Assembly: GCA_021323655.1 (NCBI GenBank)
Contig: JAJPKO010000062.1
Location: 46,843 to 110,842, forward strand
Origin: Acidobacteriaceae bacterium
GTDB lineage: Bacteria; Acidobacteriota; Terriglobia; Terriglobales; Acidobacteriaceae
DNA: 64,000 nt
Reading direction: 5' to 3'
Shown here one piece after another: positions 43,088 through 53,500 of this stretch. Numbering within the stretch: position 1 is the first letter of the stretch; each line of letters starts with the position of its first letter. The position numbers and the translations under genes are program-made. A model generated the notes under the pieces. The model did not search any database, was not told the DNA's origin, and was given only the letters and a program-made list of their open reading frames with translations.

Positions 43088-44483
43088 AGCAGGTAAGTAA
43101 ATGCTGTTTCGGTCTTGAATCCATGCTATCAGGCGTGCTTCTGACAGCGAACCCAATGGCGTTCATCGCTTTCTGCTTACTCGATGGCGGCAGGCGCTGA
43201 TGCTTCCGGAGTGATTTGTCCCAGGACCGCCCCCGCACGAGCGCTGCGTAAGCCACCGCACCCAGGAACGTCATCCCCGCGCAGATCATCAGCGCCAGAT
43301 GAAATGAGTGCGTGCGGTCCAGAAACCATCCGGTCAGCATCGGGGCCGCCGATGCAAACAGGAAGCTGCAAAAGTTCTGCATTGCGCCGACCGTTGCCAC
43401 CAGATGCGCGGGCACGGCGGTCTGCACCAGCCCCCAGGCCGAGGTCCCGGCAAAGTGGACAAAGAAGAGCGCCATCCCGATCACCGCGGCCGCGCCCGCC
43501 CCCGTCTGCGCCCGCGGAACAAACAGCGTGCATGCCGCCGAGCAGACCATTCCAGCCACAATCAGCACCTTGCGGCTGCGCAATGGATCACCTCCACGCC
43601 GCACAAGACCGTCCGCCACCACGCCATTCACCAGCATCCCCGCCGAGCCCATCAGGAACGGGAGCGCCGCCAGCCAGCCTGTTGCTTTAAGACTCGCATG
43701 GTGTGCCGCCTCCAGATACCCCGGCACCCACGCCAGGTAAAGCCATGCCGTGTAATTCACCCCGCTGAAGCCCAGCATCATCCCCCAAAGCGTCCGCTGC
43801 CGCAGGAGCCGCAACCAGGCCCGCGGAGTCACAACGGCTGTGTCACCCTGGGGCGTGGCAAAGTGGTGTGCCGGCCCGGGAGAAGCTTTGGCAGTCGAAG
43901 GGCCAGCATTCTGTGCAGGGCGCCGGTACGCCGGCCACCAGACCAGCGCAACCCCTACTCCCAGCACGCCGATCCATACAAACATGCTGCGCCATCCATA
44001 GGCCAGCAGCAGCAGCGTCAGCAGCGGAGGAGCCATCGCCTGCCCCAGCGTTGTCGAAGCATTCAGCACGCCCATTGGCACCCCGCGCTCCGGCTCGGCA
44101 TACCAGTCGTGAATGACCTTCACGCCTCCAGGAAAGAAGGGAGACTCACCCACACCCAACCCAATGCGCATTCCGAACAGCACGCCAAAGCGCGAAACGG
44201 CCCCGGTCGCCATCTGCGCCGCCGACCACAGCAGCATACCTGCCGACATCACCGCACGGGCGCCGAAGCGGTCAAGCAGCCACCCCGCCGGAAGCTGTGC
44301 CAGCCCATAGGCGAGGGAGAATGCCGAAAGGAGCGCCCCCATCTGCGTACCAGAAAGGTGCAGCTCTTCACGTATGACCGTATTGGCAACAGAAAGGGCG
44401 CTCCGGTCGAGAAAGTTAACGACCCCACCAAGGACCAGCAGGGCAAGTATGGCAGTGCGCAGCGCCCGCCCTTGAGAAATCAT
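43059..44483 (-). CDS. MFS transporter, anion:cation symporter (ACS) type
   Basis: 474 aa, 12 membrane helices. FLDRSALSVANTVIREELHLSGTQMGALLSAFSLAYGLAQLPAGWLLDRFGARAVM carries the family pattern (D-R-x-x-x after helix 1; D-R-F-G after helix 2), and GVGESPFFPGGVKVIHDWYAEPERGVPMG is typical of the ACS branch that moves glucarate, tartrate, phosphate or sialate. The last 50 residues are hydrophilic and end in an SSSAS tail encoded over the start of thrS. Substrate unknown. Confidence 0.9.
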   Translation of the reverse strand: MISQGRALRTAILALLVLGGVVNFLDRSALSVANTVIREELHLSGTQMGALLSAFSLAYGLAQLPAGWLLDRFGARAVMSAGMLLWSAAQMATGAVSRFGVLFGMRIGLGVGESPFFPGGVKVIHDWYAEPERGVPMGVLNASTTLGQAMAPPLLTLLLLAYGWRSMFVWIGVLGVGVALVWWPAYRRPAQNAGPSTAKASPGPAHHFATPQGDTAVVTPRAWLRLLRQRTLWGMMLGFSGVNYTAWLYLAWVPGYLEAAHHASLKATGWLAALPFLMGSAGMLVNGVVADGLVRRGGDPLRSRKVLIVAGMVCSAACTLFVPRAQTGAGAAAVIGMALFFVHFAGTSAWGLVQTAVPAHLVATVGAMQNFCSFLFASAAPMLTGWFLDRTHSFHLALMICAGMTFLGAVAYAALVRGRSWDKSLRKHQRLPPSSKQKAMNAIGFAVRSTPDSMDSRPKQHLLTCYEFDSSSAS

Positions 44484-44571
44484 GGGTCGAGAATAGCAGG
44501 TGCATTCCGCAGCGCTTCACGCTTCCCTACCGCAGGCACGCCATTCTATACAGGTTGCTCCACGTCCAGAC

Positions 44572-45888
44572 TCAGCCCTGGATCTCCCTGAGCGCTGCGG
44601 CGAATTCAGGCAGCAGCATGGTCTGGTCGCGGTCCGGGCCCGTGGAGATCATGCCGATTTTTGCGCCGGACTCTTTTTCAAGGAAGTGCATATACTCCTG
44701 CGCAAGCTTTGGGAGCTTGGCAAACTCCGTAATGCCTTCGGTGGATGACGACCAGCCCTTGAGCTTTGTGTAGACCGGTTCAATGGCTTCCAGTCCGCGT
44801 ACGTCGGCGGGCATGGTATCTACCAGCTTGCCGTTGATTTTGTATCCGGTGCAGACCGGGATTTCCTCGAGCGCATCGAGTACGTCCAGCTTGGTAACCA
44901 CCAGCCATTCCGTCCCGTTGATCTGGTTGGAGTAGCGCAGCAGCGGCAGGTCAAGCCATCCGCAGCGCCGTGGACGCCCGGTGACCGCGCCAAACTCCTG
45001 CCCGCGCGTGCGAAGGGTCTCGCCGGCGCCGTCAAAAATCTCTGTAGGGAACGGCCCTTCACCCACGCGCGTCACGTAAGCCTTGGTCACGCCGATCACC
45101 GTACCGATCTTCGTCGGCCCCACGCCGGTCCCCGTCACGGCCCCGCCGGCAGTGGCTGAGGAAGACGTGACGAAAGGATACGTGCCGTGGTCAATGTCGA
45201 GCATCGTGCCCTGTGCGCCCTCGAACATAACGCTGCCGCCGTCGGCAATGGTCTTGTTCAGCAGCGAGGCGGTGTCGGCCACAAACGGAGCAATTTGCTC
45301 GGCGGCCTTTGCGTACTCGTCGTACATCTTGGCCGGGTCAAGGGGCTTCGCGCCAAACAGCGCGTTGGCGATGGTGTTCTTCTCGTGGCAGGCGTTCTCA
45401 ATGTGCGTCTTCAGCAGATTGGTGTTCAGAAGGTCCACCACGCGCAGGCCGTTGCGTGCCATTTTGTCTTCATATGCAGGGCCAATGCCACGGCTGGTGG
45501 TACCAATCTTCTGGCGCCCAGGAGCGCTCTCGGCGGCCAGCTCAATCATGCGGTGGTATTCCAGAATGACCTGCGCACGGTTTGAGACAAAGAGGTGACG
45601 GTCCACGTCCACGCCCAGCTCGCGCAGCTTGCCTGTTTCTTTCAGGAAGGCCATAGGATCCAGCACGACCCCATTGCCAATGACGGCCTTGCAGCCGGGG
45701 CGCAGGATGCCGCATGGAATCAACTGAAGAATGAACTTCTGTCCGCCGATGATGACAGTATGGCCGGCATTGTGTCCGCCAGCATAGCGGGCCACGGCAG
45801 AAAAACCGCCGGAGAGTACGTCAACAATTTTCCCTTTACCTTCATCGCCCCACTGGGCGCCCAGAACGACTGCTGTCTTTGCTCGCAT
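44572..45888 (-). CDS. purA: adenylosuccinate synthetase
   Basis: 438 aa from ATG 45888 (MRAKTAVVLGAQWGDEGKGKIVD); the open frame upstream has no homology. GTP site GDEGKGK, GGHNAGHTVI, GTTSRGIGPAYEDKMARNGLRVVDL, VMFEGAQGTMLDIDHGTYPFVTSSSATAGG, and GPFPTEIFDGAGETLRTRGQEFGAVTGRPRRCGWLDL. First committed step from IMP to AMP. Standard length; single gene, 190-base gap to the GH43 gene upstream that holds a run of ten A. Confidence 0.96.
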   Translation of the reverse strand: MRAKTAVVLGAQWGDEGKGKIVDVLSGGFSAVARYAGGHNAGHTVIIGGQKFILQLIPCGILRPGCKAVIGNGVVLDPMAFLKETGKLRELGVDVDRHLFVSNRAQVILEYHRMIELAAESAPGRQKIGTTSRGIGPAYEDKMARNGLRVVDLLNTNLLKTHIENACHEKNTIANALFGAKPLDPAKMYDEYAKAAEQIAPFVADTASLLNKTIADGGSVMFEGAQGTMLDIDHGTYPFVTSSSATAGGAVTGTGVGPTKIGTVIGVTKAYVTRVGEGPFPTEIFDGAGETLRTRGQEFGAVTGRPRRCGWLDLPLLRYSNQINGTEWLVVTKLDVLDALEEIPVCTGYKINGKLVDTMPADVRGLEAIEPVYTKLKGWSSSTEGITEFAKLPKLAQEYMHFLEKESGAKIGMISTGPDRDQTMLLPEFAAALREIQG

Positions 45889-46079
45889 CACTATATTCAA
45901 TGCCTTTGCACACTTTCCCTCCAGCGGCTGGAACGCGAAAAAAAAAAGCGAGGAGCAGGCTTGAGGGTCTGTGTCAGATCGTGGGAGAATGCTCAACCCA
46001 AATTCCGATGATATATGTTTGGTGCCCAATAGAAAAGCAAGGCCTTGGTCTCGTCCAGCGGCCTTCTCGCGTCGGTCCT

Positions 46080-47144
46080 CTAAAGCTTTCGGGTCCCTCC
46101 GGCTGGAGCGCCACCCGATGCCTGCTTCGAGGGCTTCTCCAGTGGCTTGCCCAGTGTGACGGGTTTGCCGAAGTCGGGGCTGCCGTCCGGGTTCCAGGTG
46201 AAAGGCTGAATGCGTGGGGAACGGCGATCTCCGCAGCCTTCATTGGGACCGGGGTTGGCATGGTAGATGATCCAGTTCTGCTTGCCATCGGGTGAGGTGA
46301 AGAAGCCATTGTGACCCGGGCCGAAGGCATGGGCCTCAGCATCGGTGCTCAGGAAAGGATGCTCGAACTTCTTCCAGCTTCTGGCGTCGAGCAGGTTGGC
46401 GTGAGCATCCGCTTCGATCACACCCAGCGAGTAGAAGTCGGTCCAGCAGCCGGAAGCAGAGAAGACGATGAAGACTTTTCCGTTGTGAATCAGTGCCTCG
46501 GGACCCTCATTCACGCTCACATGACGGCCGGGCAGATCGCCATGCGTCTCCCACGCATAGGTTGGCTGGGAGATGAGCGTACGCGGCGAATCCACAGTCC
46601 AGGGATTGCTCATGTGCGCAATGAAGATGTCCTGCTCGCCGTCAGTGTCACCCTTCCAGCCCGACCAGACGAGATAGTGCTGGCCGCGCAGCTCGAAGGT
46701 CGTGGCATCAATGGCCCACTTGTTGGTGGCATCACCCACTTTGCCTTTGAGCGTCCATGTGCCCTGGATGGGATCGTCGCTGCTGTTCTCGACCACATAG
46801 ATGCGGTGCGTGGAATTGTCTCCCGAATCAGCAGCAAAGTAGATGTACCACTTGCCGCCCCAGCGATGGAGTTCGGGCGCCCAGATATCGTGCGACCATG
46901 GATGGCCTGGTTCCGGCGTCCAGACGACCCTTGTTTCTGCGTTGCGAAGGTCAGTAATGTCGGCGGTCTTGCGCAGGGTGAGATTGTTGCCGGTGGAGTT
47001 TGAGTAGTAGTAGTGGCCCTTCCACTGCACGACCCAGGGATCGGGGCCAACATCGAGCAATGGATTGGTGAACGTGTTCGATGATTGGCCAAATGCGCAT
47101 GCCAGCGAGACAAACAGCGCTGGGAGAAGCGATTTCAATTTCAT
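46080..47144 (-). CDS. secreted glycoside hydrolase family 43 enzyme
   Basis: 354 aa. Signal peptide MKLKSLLPALFVSLACAFG. Five-blade propeller with the family signature NPLLDVGPDPWVVQWKGHYYY (catalytic base Asp), DIWAPELHRWGGKWYIYFAA, WAIDATTFELRGQHYLVWSG (pKa-tuning Asp), and HVSNEGP-like VNEGPEALIHNGKVFIVFSASG (acid Glu). Family 43 removes arabinose or xylose from plant polysaccharides, which fits the arabinose operon 10 kb away. Ends before an unlinked intergenic; next gene upstream is a serine hydrolase 36 bases away. Confidence 0.9.
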   Translation of the reverse strand: MKLKSLLPALFVSLACAFGQSSNTFTNPLLDVGPDPWVVQWKGHYYYSNSTGNNLTLRKTADITDLRNAETRVVWTPEPGHPWSHDIWAPELHRWGGKWYIYFAADSGDNSTHRIYVVENSSDDPIQGTWTLKGKVGDATNKWAIDATTFELRGQHYLVWSGWKGDTDGEQDIFIAHMSNPWTVDSPRTLISQPTYAWETHGDLPGRHVSVNEGPEALIHNGKVFIVFSASGCWTDFYSLGVIEADAHANLLDARSWKKFEHPFLSTDAEAHAFGPGHNGFFTSPDGKQNWIIYHANPGPNEGCGDRRSPRIQPFTWNPDGSPDFGKPVTLGKPLEKPSKQASGGAPAGGTRKL

Positions 47145-47180
47145 TTTCTTACCTCTGCGAAATTCAAACCTGAGATCATG

Positions 47181-49163
47181 CTAAAACCGCGTGGCCGAGC
47201 CAATCAGGTGATACTGGATGGCCAGCACGCTGAGCACAAGGCAGGCCAGCGCGACGAGCGAGAATTTCCACTTCGTGATGCTGCGCAGGTCCGCGATTTT
47301 CCAGACGCGCAGTGCGGAGATGATGGCGAAGATGCTGAACAGCACGGCCAGAATGGTGACCGCGTTCAGCAGATAGAAGTACTTGTCCCATGCAGACGTG
47401 GCGGGCATGAGATCGTCTGCTGAGAGGAAGAAGTGCCAGAGGCCCAGCAGAAGCACAGACCATGTCCATGCGGCCGCCTTCGAGGAAAAGGGAAGCCAGC
47501 GGGTCCCGGGCTGCGGCGCGGGAAGACCGCGCTTGCGGAGAAAAATGCGGCGCCAGAGGCGAATGAGCGCGGCGATGACCACAGCGAGCAGCACGCAGAG
47601 AGAGCCTTTGGCCAGGCCCAGTACAAAGTCCGCATTCTGGTACCAGGGAACGCGCTGCGCCTGAATTGCGGGAAAATCATAGGCGAGGCGCACGATTTTT
47701 CCCTCACCGTCGCGAATGGCAAAAAGCCGGCGCTGTCCGCCTATCTGCTGCCAGAGGTCTTTTGCAATGGGCTTCCATTGGATGATGTGGCCCCGCAGGT
47801 CGGTATTGTCTGCAATGCGCAGGACACCATCTTTATTCACTGTCGCCTTGTGCTGGGAGAAGAGGTTTTCGGGGCGGAAGATGGTGGTGTCTTCGCGGCG
47901 CGTCGTGACGTATGTTCCGGCGATCTCCTCCAGTTCATTGCGCGGCAGGCTGACGAATGTCTGCTTTGCGTCGCTGGGAAAGTAGCGGTCAGAAAACATG
48001 GCGAGTACTTCCGGGCGGGGCTTGTTTGCTCCTCCGCCGGAGTTATAGGTAAGGAAGAGCACGAGCCGCTGCCTGGGTTCAATGAAGAACAGGCTGTGGA
48101 AGGCGACGAGATCGCCTTCGTGGCCGATCCAGTGGAGGCCGTTGCGCCATACCTGATAGAAGCCCATGCAGATGGGTGGCATCTGGTCGCTGGCGCGGAA
48201 CTGCGGCGTCCACATGGAAGCAACAGTTTCAGGCTTGAGAATGCGCTGTCCGTTCAGTTCGCCACCGTCGAGAAAGGCCATGGCGAAGCGGCCCATGTCA
48301 CTCGCGCTGGAGGAAAGCGCGCCTGCTCCGGCGGGATGCACGAACTCAAAACCAACGGGAGGCTTCTCCGTATTTTCCTGATAGCCGGTGGATACGAAGG
48401 GCCCAAGCTCTTTCGGCACAGGCTGATAGAAGGTCGAGTGCGCCATGCCAAGCGGAGCGAAGATGTGCTCCTGCACATATTGCTCGAATGGCTCTCCGCT
48501 GACGCGCTGGACGATGTAGCTGGCGAGGCCGACGCCGTAGTTGGAGTAGGCCGGGATGACTCCTGGCGGGTAGATGCGCCTGGGCTGGTTTTCAATCAGA
48601 TATTGACGGGTGGAGAGTGCTTTCTTTGGGTTGACCACGATCAGGTCGCGGTCGGACTCCTCAAAGCCACCTGTGTGGGTCATGAGGTTGCGGAGCGTAA
48701 TGGGTTTTCCGAAAGCAGGGTGGATCCGGAAATCCAGATATTTGTTTACATCAGTATCGAGATCGAGCTTGCCCTGCTCCTCAAGCTGCATGACGGCAGT
48801 CCAGGTAAACAGCTTGGAGATGGATGCCATGCGGAACATGGTTGTTTCCGGATCCACGGGCTTCTTCTTCTTCAGGTCAGCGTAACCGTAGCCTTTGAGC
48901 AGAAGTACCTGGCCGTCTTTCATGACCAGGACCGAGGCACCGGCGATGTCAGAGCGCTCAAGCTGGAGCGGAATGATTCCGTCGAAGAAGGCCTCAAGGT
49001 CAGCCGGTTCGAGCACGTGCGCGGCAGGCGGAGTGGCGGGAGGGGTCTTTTCTCCGGCACTCTGCGCAGGCGGCGCAGGGGCCTTTGGCTGTGTGGGCGG
49101 CGCTTGTACGGCAGCAGACAAAAGAAATGCCAGAGGAAGGACGGCCATTCCAAAGAAACGCAT
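47181..49163 (-). CDS. secreted serine hydrolase (class C beta-lactamase-like) with C-terminal membrane helices
   Basis: 660 aa. Signal peptide (MRFFGMAVLPLAFLLSAAVQA), Pro-rich linker to about residue 50, then a penicillin-binding-protein-like domain: S114-I-S-K117 nucleophile motif (RMASISKLFTW), PAYSNYGVGLASYIVQ (Tyr-x-Asn), and GLHWIGHEGDLVAFHS. C-terminal third has three to four membrane helices (FVLGLAKGSLCVLLAVVIAALIRLW; SVLLLGLWHFFLS). Acts on D-Ala peptides or esters; acidobacterial genomes carry many such proteins. Probably in an operon with GH43 downstream. Confidence 0.88.
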   Translation of the reverse strand: MRFFGMAVLPLAFLLSAAVQAPPTQPKAPAPPAQSAGEKTPPATPPAAHVLEPADLEAFFDGIIPLQLERSDIAGASVLVMKDGQVLLLKGYGYADLKKKKPVDPETTMFRMASISKLFTWTAVMQLEEQGKLDLDTDVNKYLDFRIHPAFGKPITLRNLMTHTGGFEESDRDLIVVNPKKALSTRQYLIENQPRRIYPPGVIPAYSNYGVGLASYIVQRVSGEPFEQYVQEHIFAPLGMAHSTFYQPVPKELGPFVSTGYQENTEKPPVGFEFVHPAGAGALSSSASDMGRFAMAFLDGGELNGQRILKPETVASMWTPQFRASDQMPPICMGFYQVWRNGLHWIGHEGDLVAFHSLFFIEPRQRLVLFLTYNSGGGANKPRPEVLAMFSDRYFPSDAKQTFVSLPRNELEEIAGTYVTTRREDTTIFRPENLFSQHKATVNKDGVLRIADNTDLRGHIIQWKPIAKDLWQQIGGQRRLFAIRDGEGKIVRLAYDFPAIQAQRVPWYQNADFVLGLAKGSLCVLLAVVIAALIRLWRRIFLRKRGLPAPQPGTRWLPFSSKAAAWTWSVLLLGLWHFFLSADDLMPATSAWDKYFYLLNAVTILAVLFSIFAIISALRVWKIADLRSITKWKFSLVALACLVLSVLAIQYHLIGSATRF

Positions 49164-49232
49164 GCATTACTCCAGTGGTTTGAATGCGGTTCATTGTAAC
49201 AAGCGCCCTTCCTGCAGGCCGGTCCCGCGCTT

Positions 49233-49688
49233 TCAAAACACCGGGCGGTGTTGGTGGTAGATGTTGAGGACTTTTGCTGCACGCTGCGGGTCCGTAGACC
49301 ATCTCTGTGAAACTTGCTCAATGAATTCCTCTCCGGTGGTTGCGGCAAGGGCGGCGGCGTAGTGCGGGCAGGACGAGGCGAGGCGCCGGAGCAGATTCAT
49401 CCGTTCGGCGAAGCTGGACTGCCAATCAGGAAATTTGATCCAGTTGGCCTGGACCGTGGTCCATGCTCCGTTGAGGTACTCACGCGTGGGCAGGGAGATG
49501 GTCTGGGTACCAGGGAGGGGCGGGCGGGACTGCTTCTGGCCGAAGAGGTTGTTGGCTTCAGTAGCGAGATGGGAGAGCCCCCAGCCGGATTCCAGCGCCG
49601 CTTCACAGGCGGCGAACTCAGGAAAGATGTGTCCGGCGGATGCAGCCGCCTGATGGGCCTTTTGCAGGAACTGTTGTTGACTGCTCAT
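49233..49688 (-). CDS. glucosaminidase-domain protein (FlgJ/endolysin-like)
   Basis: 151 aa, no signal peptide. Mannosyl-glycoprotein endo-beta-N-acetylglucosaminidase fold: AAASAGHIFPEFAACEAALESGWGLSHLATEANNLFGQK with the catalytic Glu in EAALESGWG, and AERMNLLRRLAS at the end. Hydrolyses the peptidoglycan backbone. Lack of a leader suggests phage origin or release by another route. A strong terminator hairpin immediately precedes its GGAGGAAAACC ribosome site, so expression may be attenuated. Confidence 0.82.
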   Translation of the reverse strand: MSSQQQFLQKAHQAAASAGHIFPEFAACEAALESGWGLSHLATEANNLFGQKQSRPPLPGTQTISLPTREYLNGAWTTVQANWIKFPDWQSSFAERMNLLRRLASSCPHYAAALAATTGEEFIEQVSQRWSTDPQRAAKVLNIYHQHRPVF

Positions 49689-49707
49689 GGTTTTCCTCCA
49701 AATAAAA

Positions 49708-49731
49708 ACGGCGGACCCCTGGGTCCGCCGT
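49708..49731 (-). terminator. intrinsic terminator just upstream of the glucosaminidase gene
   Basis: ACGGCGGACCC-ct-GGGTCCGCCGT, eleven base pairs and a two-base loop. Leftward transcripts then read TTTTTATTT, a good terminator signal, immediately followed by GGAGG and the ATG of the glucosaminidase. It either ends a transcript from the receiver-protein gene or attenuates the glucosaminidase transcript. The 240 bases further upstream (49732-49972) hold no gene. Confidence 0.8.
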
Positions 49732-49972
49732 GTGGTTGCTGGTTAGGGATGCCCCTACTTTGCGCGTAAAGTATTCATGGGACTTAGTTTACGAGGCTGC
49801 TGCGTCATAGTGAAAGCCTGCAGATCGGCGCACCATACGTTGCCGGGCCTCAGGATGACAAATTTTGGGGGGGTGGCTGGTTTACGGTTGTGGTTTCCGC
49901 AGGCCTGCTCGCCTTCCTGTTTCTATTATTTCAAATGGAGGGCCGATTTCCGGCATATAGTTGTCGCAACAA

Positions 49973-50335
49973 TTAATTTTCCTGCCTGAGGGCGTCCTTT
50001 ACTCCTTCAACGAGCGCCTGCGGGTTGAATTCGCTGTGGATGATTTCGTCGGGACAGTCGCTGTATTTTGATACCCGGTAGTTGCAGACGAAGGCGATCT
50101 TCTGGTCGTGTTTGATCTTGCGGATGTCTTCGCAGAGCTTTTCGGCGGCAGGAATGCGGCCGTCACCTTCGACATCTACCAGGACGAGATCGAAGGCGCC
50201 CTGCGCGAATAACGCCTCCGCATCCGGGATGGAGAGGGTGGAGGTGACACGGTATCCCTGAAGGCGGAGAATTTCATCGCGCAGTTCGCGGATGAGGTCA
50301 CGACTACAAACATGCAGGATTCTGGGGTGCGACAT
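49973..50335 (-). CDS. receiver-only response regulator-like protein
   Basis: 120 aa from ATG 50335 (MSHPRILHVCSRDLIRELRDEIL). CheY-like alternation of strands and helices with the phosphoacceptor Asp likely in FDLVLVDVEGDG and YRVTSTLSIPDAEALFAQGAFD before it. The usual acidic pair at the first strand is replaced by CSRD, and the conserved Lys is not evident (KIAFVCNYR), so phosphorylation is doubtful. No output domain and no kinase nearby. Confidence 0.65.
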   Translation of the reverse strand: MSHPRILHVCSRDLIRELRDEILRLQGYRVTSTLSIPDAEALFAQGAFDLVLVDVEGDGRIPAAEKLCEDIRKIKHDQKIAFVCNYRVSKYSDCPDEIIHSEFNPQALVEGVKDALRQEN

Positions 50336-50520
50336 ACTGGGTGAGCATACCAGAAGACGAGAGGGGCGAGGCAAGAGAAGAAGGTTGGCTTTATATGGCC
50401 TTCCGCCGCGGATACCGGCGGGTCAGCGGTTGTGGTTTCCCCAGCCTTTTTGCTGCACAAAAGGATGGTGCACCCGCGCATTCTACTGGATTCGGAGGTG
50501 CCCGGTTTCACTCGGATCGG

Positions 50521-53500
50521 TTACACAACGAAATATTTCGCCTGCGGGTGGTGGACGATGAGGGCGTTGGTGCTTTGCTCCGGTTCCAGGTGGAAGCCTT
50601 CCGTCAGGCGGACGCCGATGTTCTTTTCCGGCTCGAGCAACTCGAAGATTTTGGTCTGGTCTTCGAGATTGGGGCAGGCAGGGTATCCGAACGAGTAGCG
50701 GGAACCGCGGTATTTCTGATGGAAGAGGTCTTTGACCTGCGGAGCGTCTTCGGCGGCAATGCCCAGCTCTTCGCGGATGAGCTTGTGGGCGAGCTCGGCC
50801 AGGGCCTCGGCAGTCTCGACAGAAAGGCCGTGGACGTAGAGATAGCGGGTGAAATCGCCAGACTCAAACAGCTCTTTGGTGACCTGGCTGGCGCGGTCGC
50901 CGATGGTGACGACGGAAAAACCGACCACGTCAAAGCGGCCCGATTCCCTGGGCAGGAAGAAGTCGGCCACCGAGAGCCTGCGGCCCTCGCGCTGGCGCGG
51001 GAAGGTGATGCGCAGCCGCTCTTTGGGCGTGACGGTTGCCGGGTCTGCGGGCTCGTAGACAACGAGGTCGTTGCCGTCGGCCTGTGCGGGGAAAAACCCA
51101 TAAACGATTCCGGGATGGAACCAGTCCTTGGCTTTGATCTCAGCCTTCAGCTCTTCAAGAATGGGGCGGTATTTCTCTTCTACCAGATGGATATAGTCGG
51201 TGGCTGAGGCGGTCTTGAGCTGCCACTGGTTTTTGAAGAGCGCCGTCTCATTGATGTAGCTGAAGACCTCGTCGAGGTCGAAGTCTTTTTTGACGCGCAC
51301 GCCGTAAAACGGGGGCCTTGGAATGTCGGGCGCATCGGAAACCCAGGAGGAGCGCGTCGTGCTGATCTCGGCTGGCGCGGCGGGTTCCTCTGCGGCATTG
51401 ACTTTGGTGAAGACCTTGACGGTCTTGCCGTCTTCGATGCGCTTGCGGCGAGATTCTTCGTCTTCTCCGGTAAGGTCAGTCATGACGTGCAGTCCGGCGA
51501 AGGCGTCTTCCGCATAGAAGACGGCGGAGGAATATTCGCGGCGGAGGTCGTCTTCGACGTACTTGCGCGTGAGCGCGGCGCCGCCGCAGATGACGGGTGT
51601 TTCCATGGCCAGGCGCTCGAGGTCCTGGATGACGTACTTCATCTCAAGGGTGGACTTGACCAGCAGGCCGCTGAGGCCAATGGCGTCGGCACTGTGCTCC
51701 TGCGCGGCCTTGATGATGGCGTCAGCGGGCTGCTTGATGCCGATGTTGACCACCTTGAAGCCGTTGTTGGAAAGGATGATGTCCACCAGGTTTTTGCCGA
51801 TATCGTGGACGTCGCCTTTGACGGTCGCAAGCACGATGGTGCCCTTCTGCGAACCTTCGATCTTTTCCATCTTCGGCTCAAGATAGGCGACGGCGGCCTT
51901 CATGGTCCCGGCTGAGTCGAGGACGGAGGGAAGCTGCATTTTGCGCGCGCCGAATAGGTCGCCGACGGTCTTCATGCCATCGAGCAGAACCGTGTTGATA
52001 AGGTCGAGCGGCGTGTAGGTTTCGAGGGCCTTTTCCAGCACCTCTTCGAGCGTTTGTTTGTTGCTGCCCTGGCCGATGGAGCGCTCACCGCGAATGATCA
52101 GCTGCTTGAGCTGGTCTTCAATGCTGAGCGATTCGAGCGCGACCTCTTCCGTGGCGGCGGCGTTCTTGTCCAGCCCGCTGAAGTGGGCCATGTAGACCTG
52201 GAGAGGGTCGCCTTCGGATCCATCGTGGAAGATGAGCTTGCGGGCGAGCTCGACTTCGCGCTCAGGAATTTTGTAGAGCGGGTAAATCTTCGAGTAGTTG
52301 ACGATGGCCGCGTCGAGTCCGCGGTCTACGGCCTCCTTTAAGAAAACGCTGTTGAGCACGCGGCGCGCGTAGGTATTGAGGCCGAAGCTGATGTTGCTGA
52401 CGCCAAGGATGGTCTTGGCGTCGGGCAGCTCCTGCTTGATGCGGCGGACGGCCTCGAGCGTCTCGATGCCGGCGGTACGGTACTCTTCCTGGCCGGTGGA
52501 GATGGGCAGCGTGAGTGGATCAAAGATGAGGTCAATGCCGCGCAGGCCGTATTTCTTTGTCGCAAGATCGTAGATGCGCTTGGCAATCGCGACTTTTTTG
52601 TCTGCCGTGAGGGCCATGCCGTTTTCGTCAATAGTGAGGGCGACGACGGCCGCGCCGTAACGCTTCGCCATGGGGAGGACCTTGCTGGTGCGCTTTTCGC
52701 CATCCTCAAGATTGACGGAGTTGATGACCGGCTTGCCGGGAATGCGCTTGAGCGCTTCTTCGATCACGTCGGCCTCGGTCGAGTCCACAACAATAGGCGC
52801 GGTGACGCGGGTGGCGATCTTTTCCAGCACCGCGTTCATGTAGCCTTTTTCGTCTTCGCCGACGATGGCGCAGCAGAGGTCGAGCATCTGCGAGCCTTCA
52901 GCGGCCAGCTTTTTCGCCAGCGCGAGGATGCCGTCGTAGTCGCCCGCACGCACCATGTCACGGAAATGCGCGACGCGCGTGGTGGTATTCATCTCTTCGG
53001 CGACGATCACCGGCTGGCCGTCCACTTCCAGCGGGACGGCAGTGAAAGCGCTGGCAACAACCGCCTGCGGCTTGACGTTTCTTGGAGCAGGAGTGACGTG
53101 CTCGACGGCCTTCACTACTGCCTTGAGGTGCTCGGGTGTGGTGCCGCAGCATCCACCAACGACCTGCACACCGTATTCAGTGACAAAGCGCTTGTGATAG
53201 GCGGCGAGTTCTTCCGGAGTCAGCTTGTAGACAGCATGGCCGCCCTCGTTCTGCGGGAGTCCGGCATTGGGAAGCACGCTGATAGGCCGTGTCGCGTTCT
53301 GGCAGAGAAAGCGCACAGCGTCGTTCATCTCAGCCGGACCAGTGGCGCAGTTGAGGCCGATGATGGTGGGGTCAAAACACTCAAGTACGGCCAGGGCCGC
53401 GCCAATCTCTGAGCCGAGGAGCATCGTCCCGGTGGCTTCAAGGGTGACCTGCATCTGGATGGGCAGGTCCTTGCCCATTTTGCGCAGCGCGTCCTGGCAG

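Noticed and set aside
43308..44591. 427-codon plus-strand frame opposite the MFS gene
   Set aside because: Pro/Arg/His-rich shadow; twelve membrane helices are encoded on the minus strand.
47433..49199. 588-codon plus-strand frame opposite the serine hydrolase
   Set aside because: The minus strand has S-x-x-K, Y-x-N and membrane helices; the plus frame has no recognisable domain.
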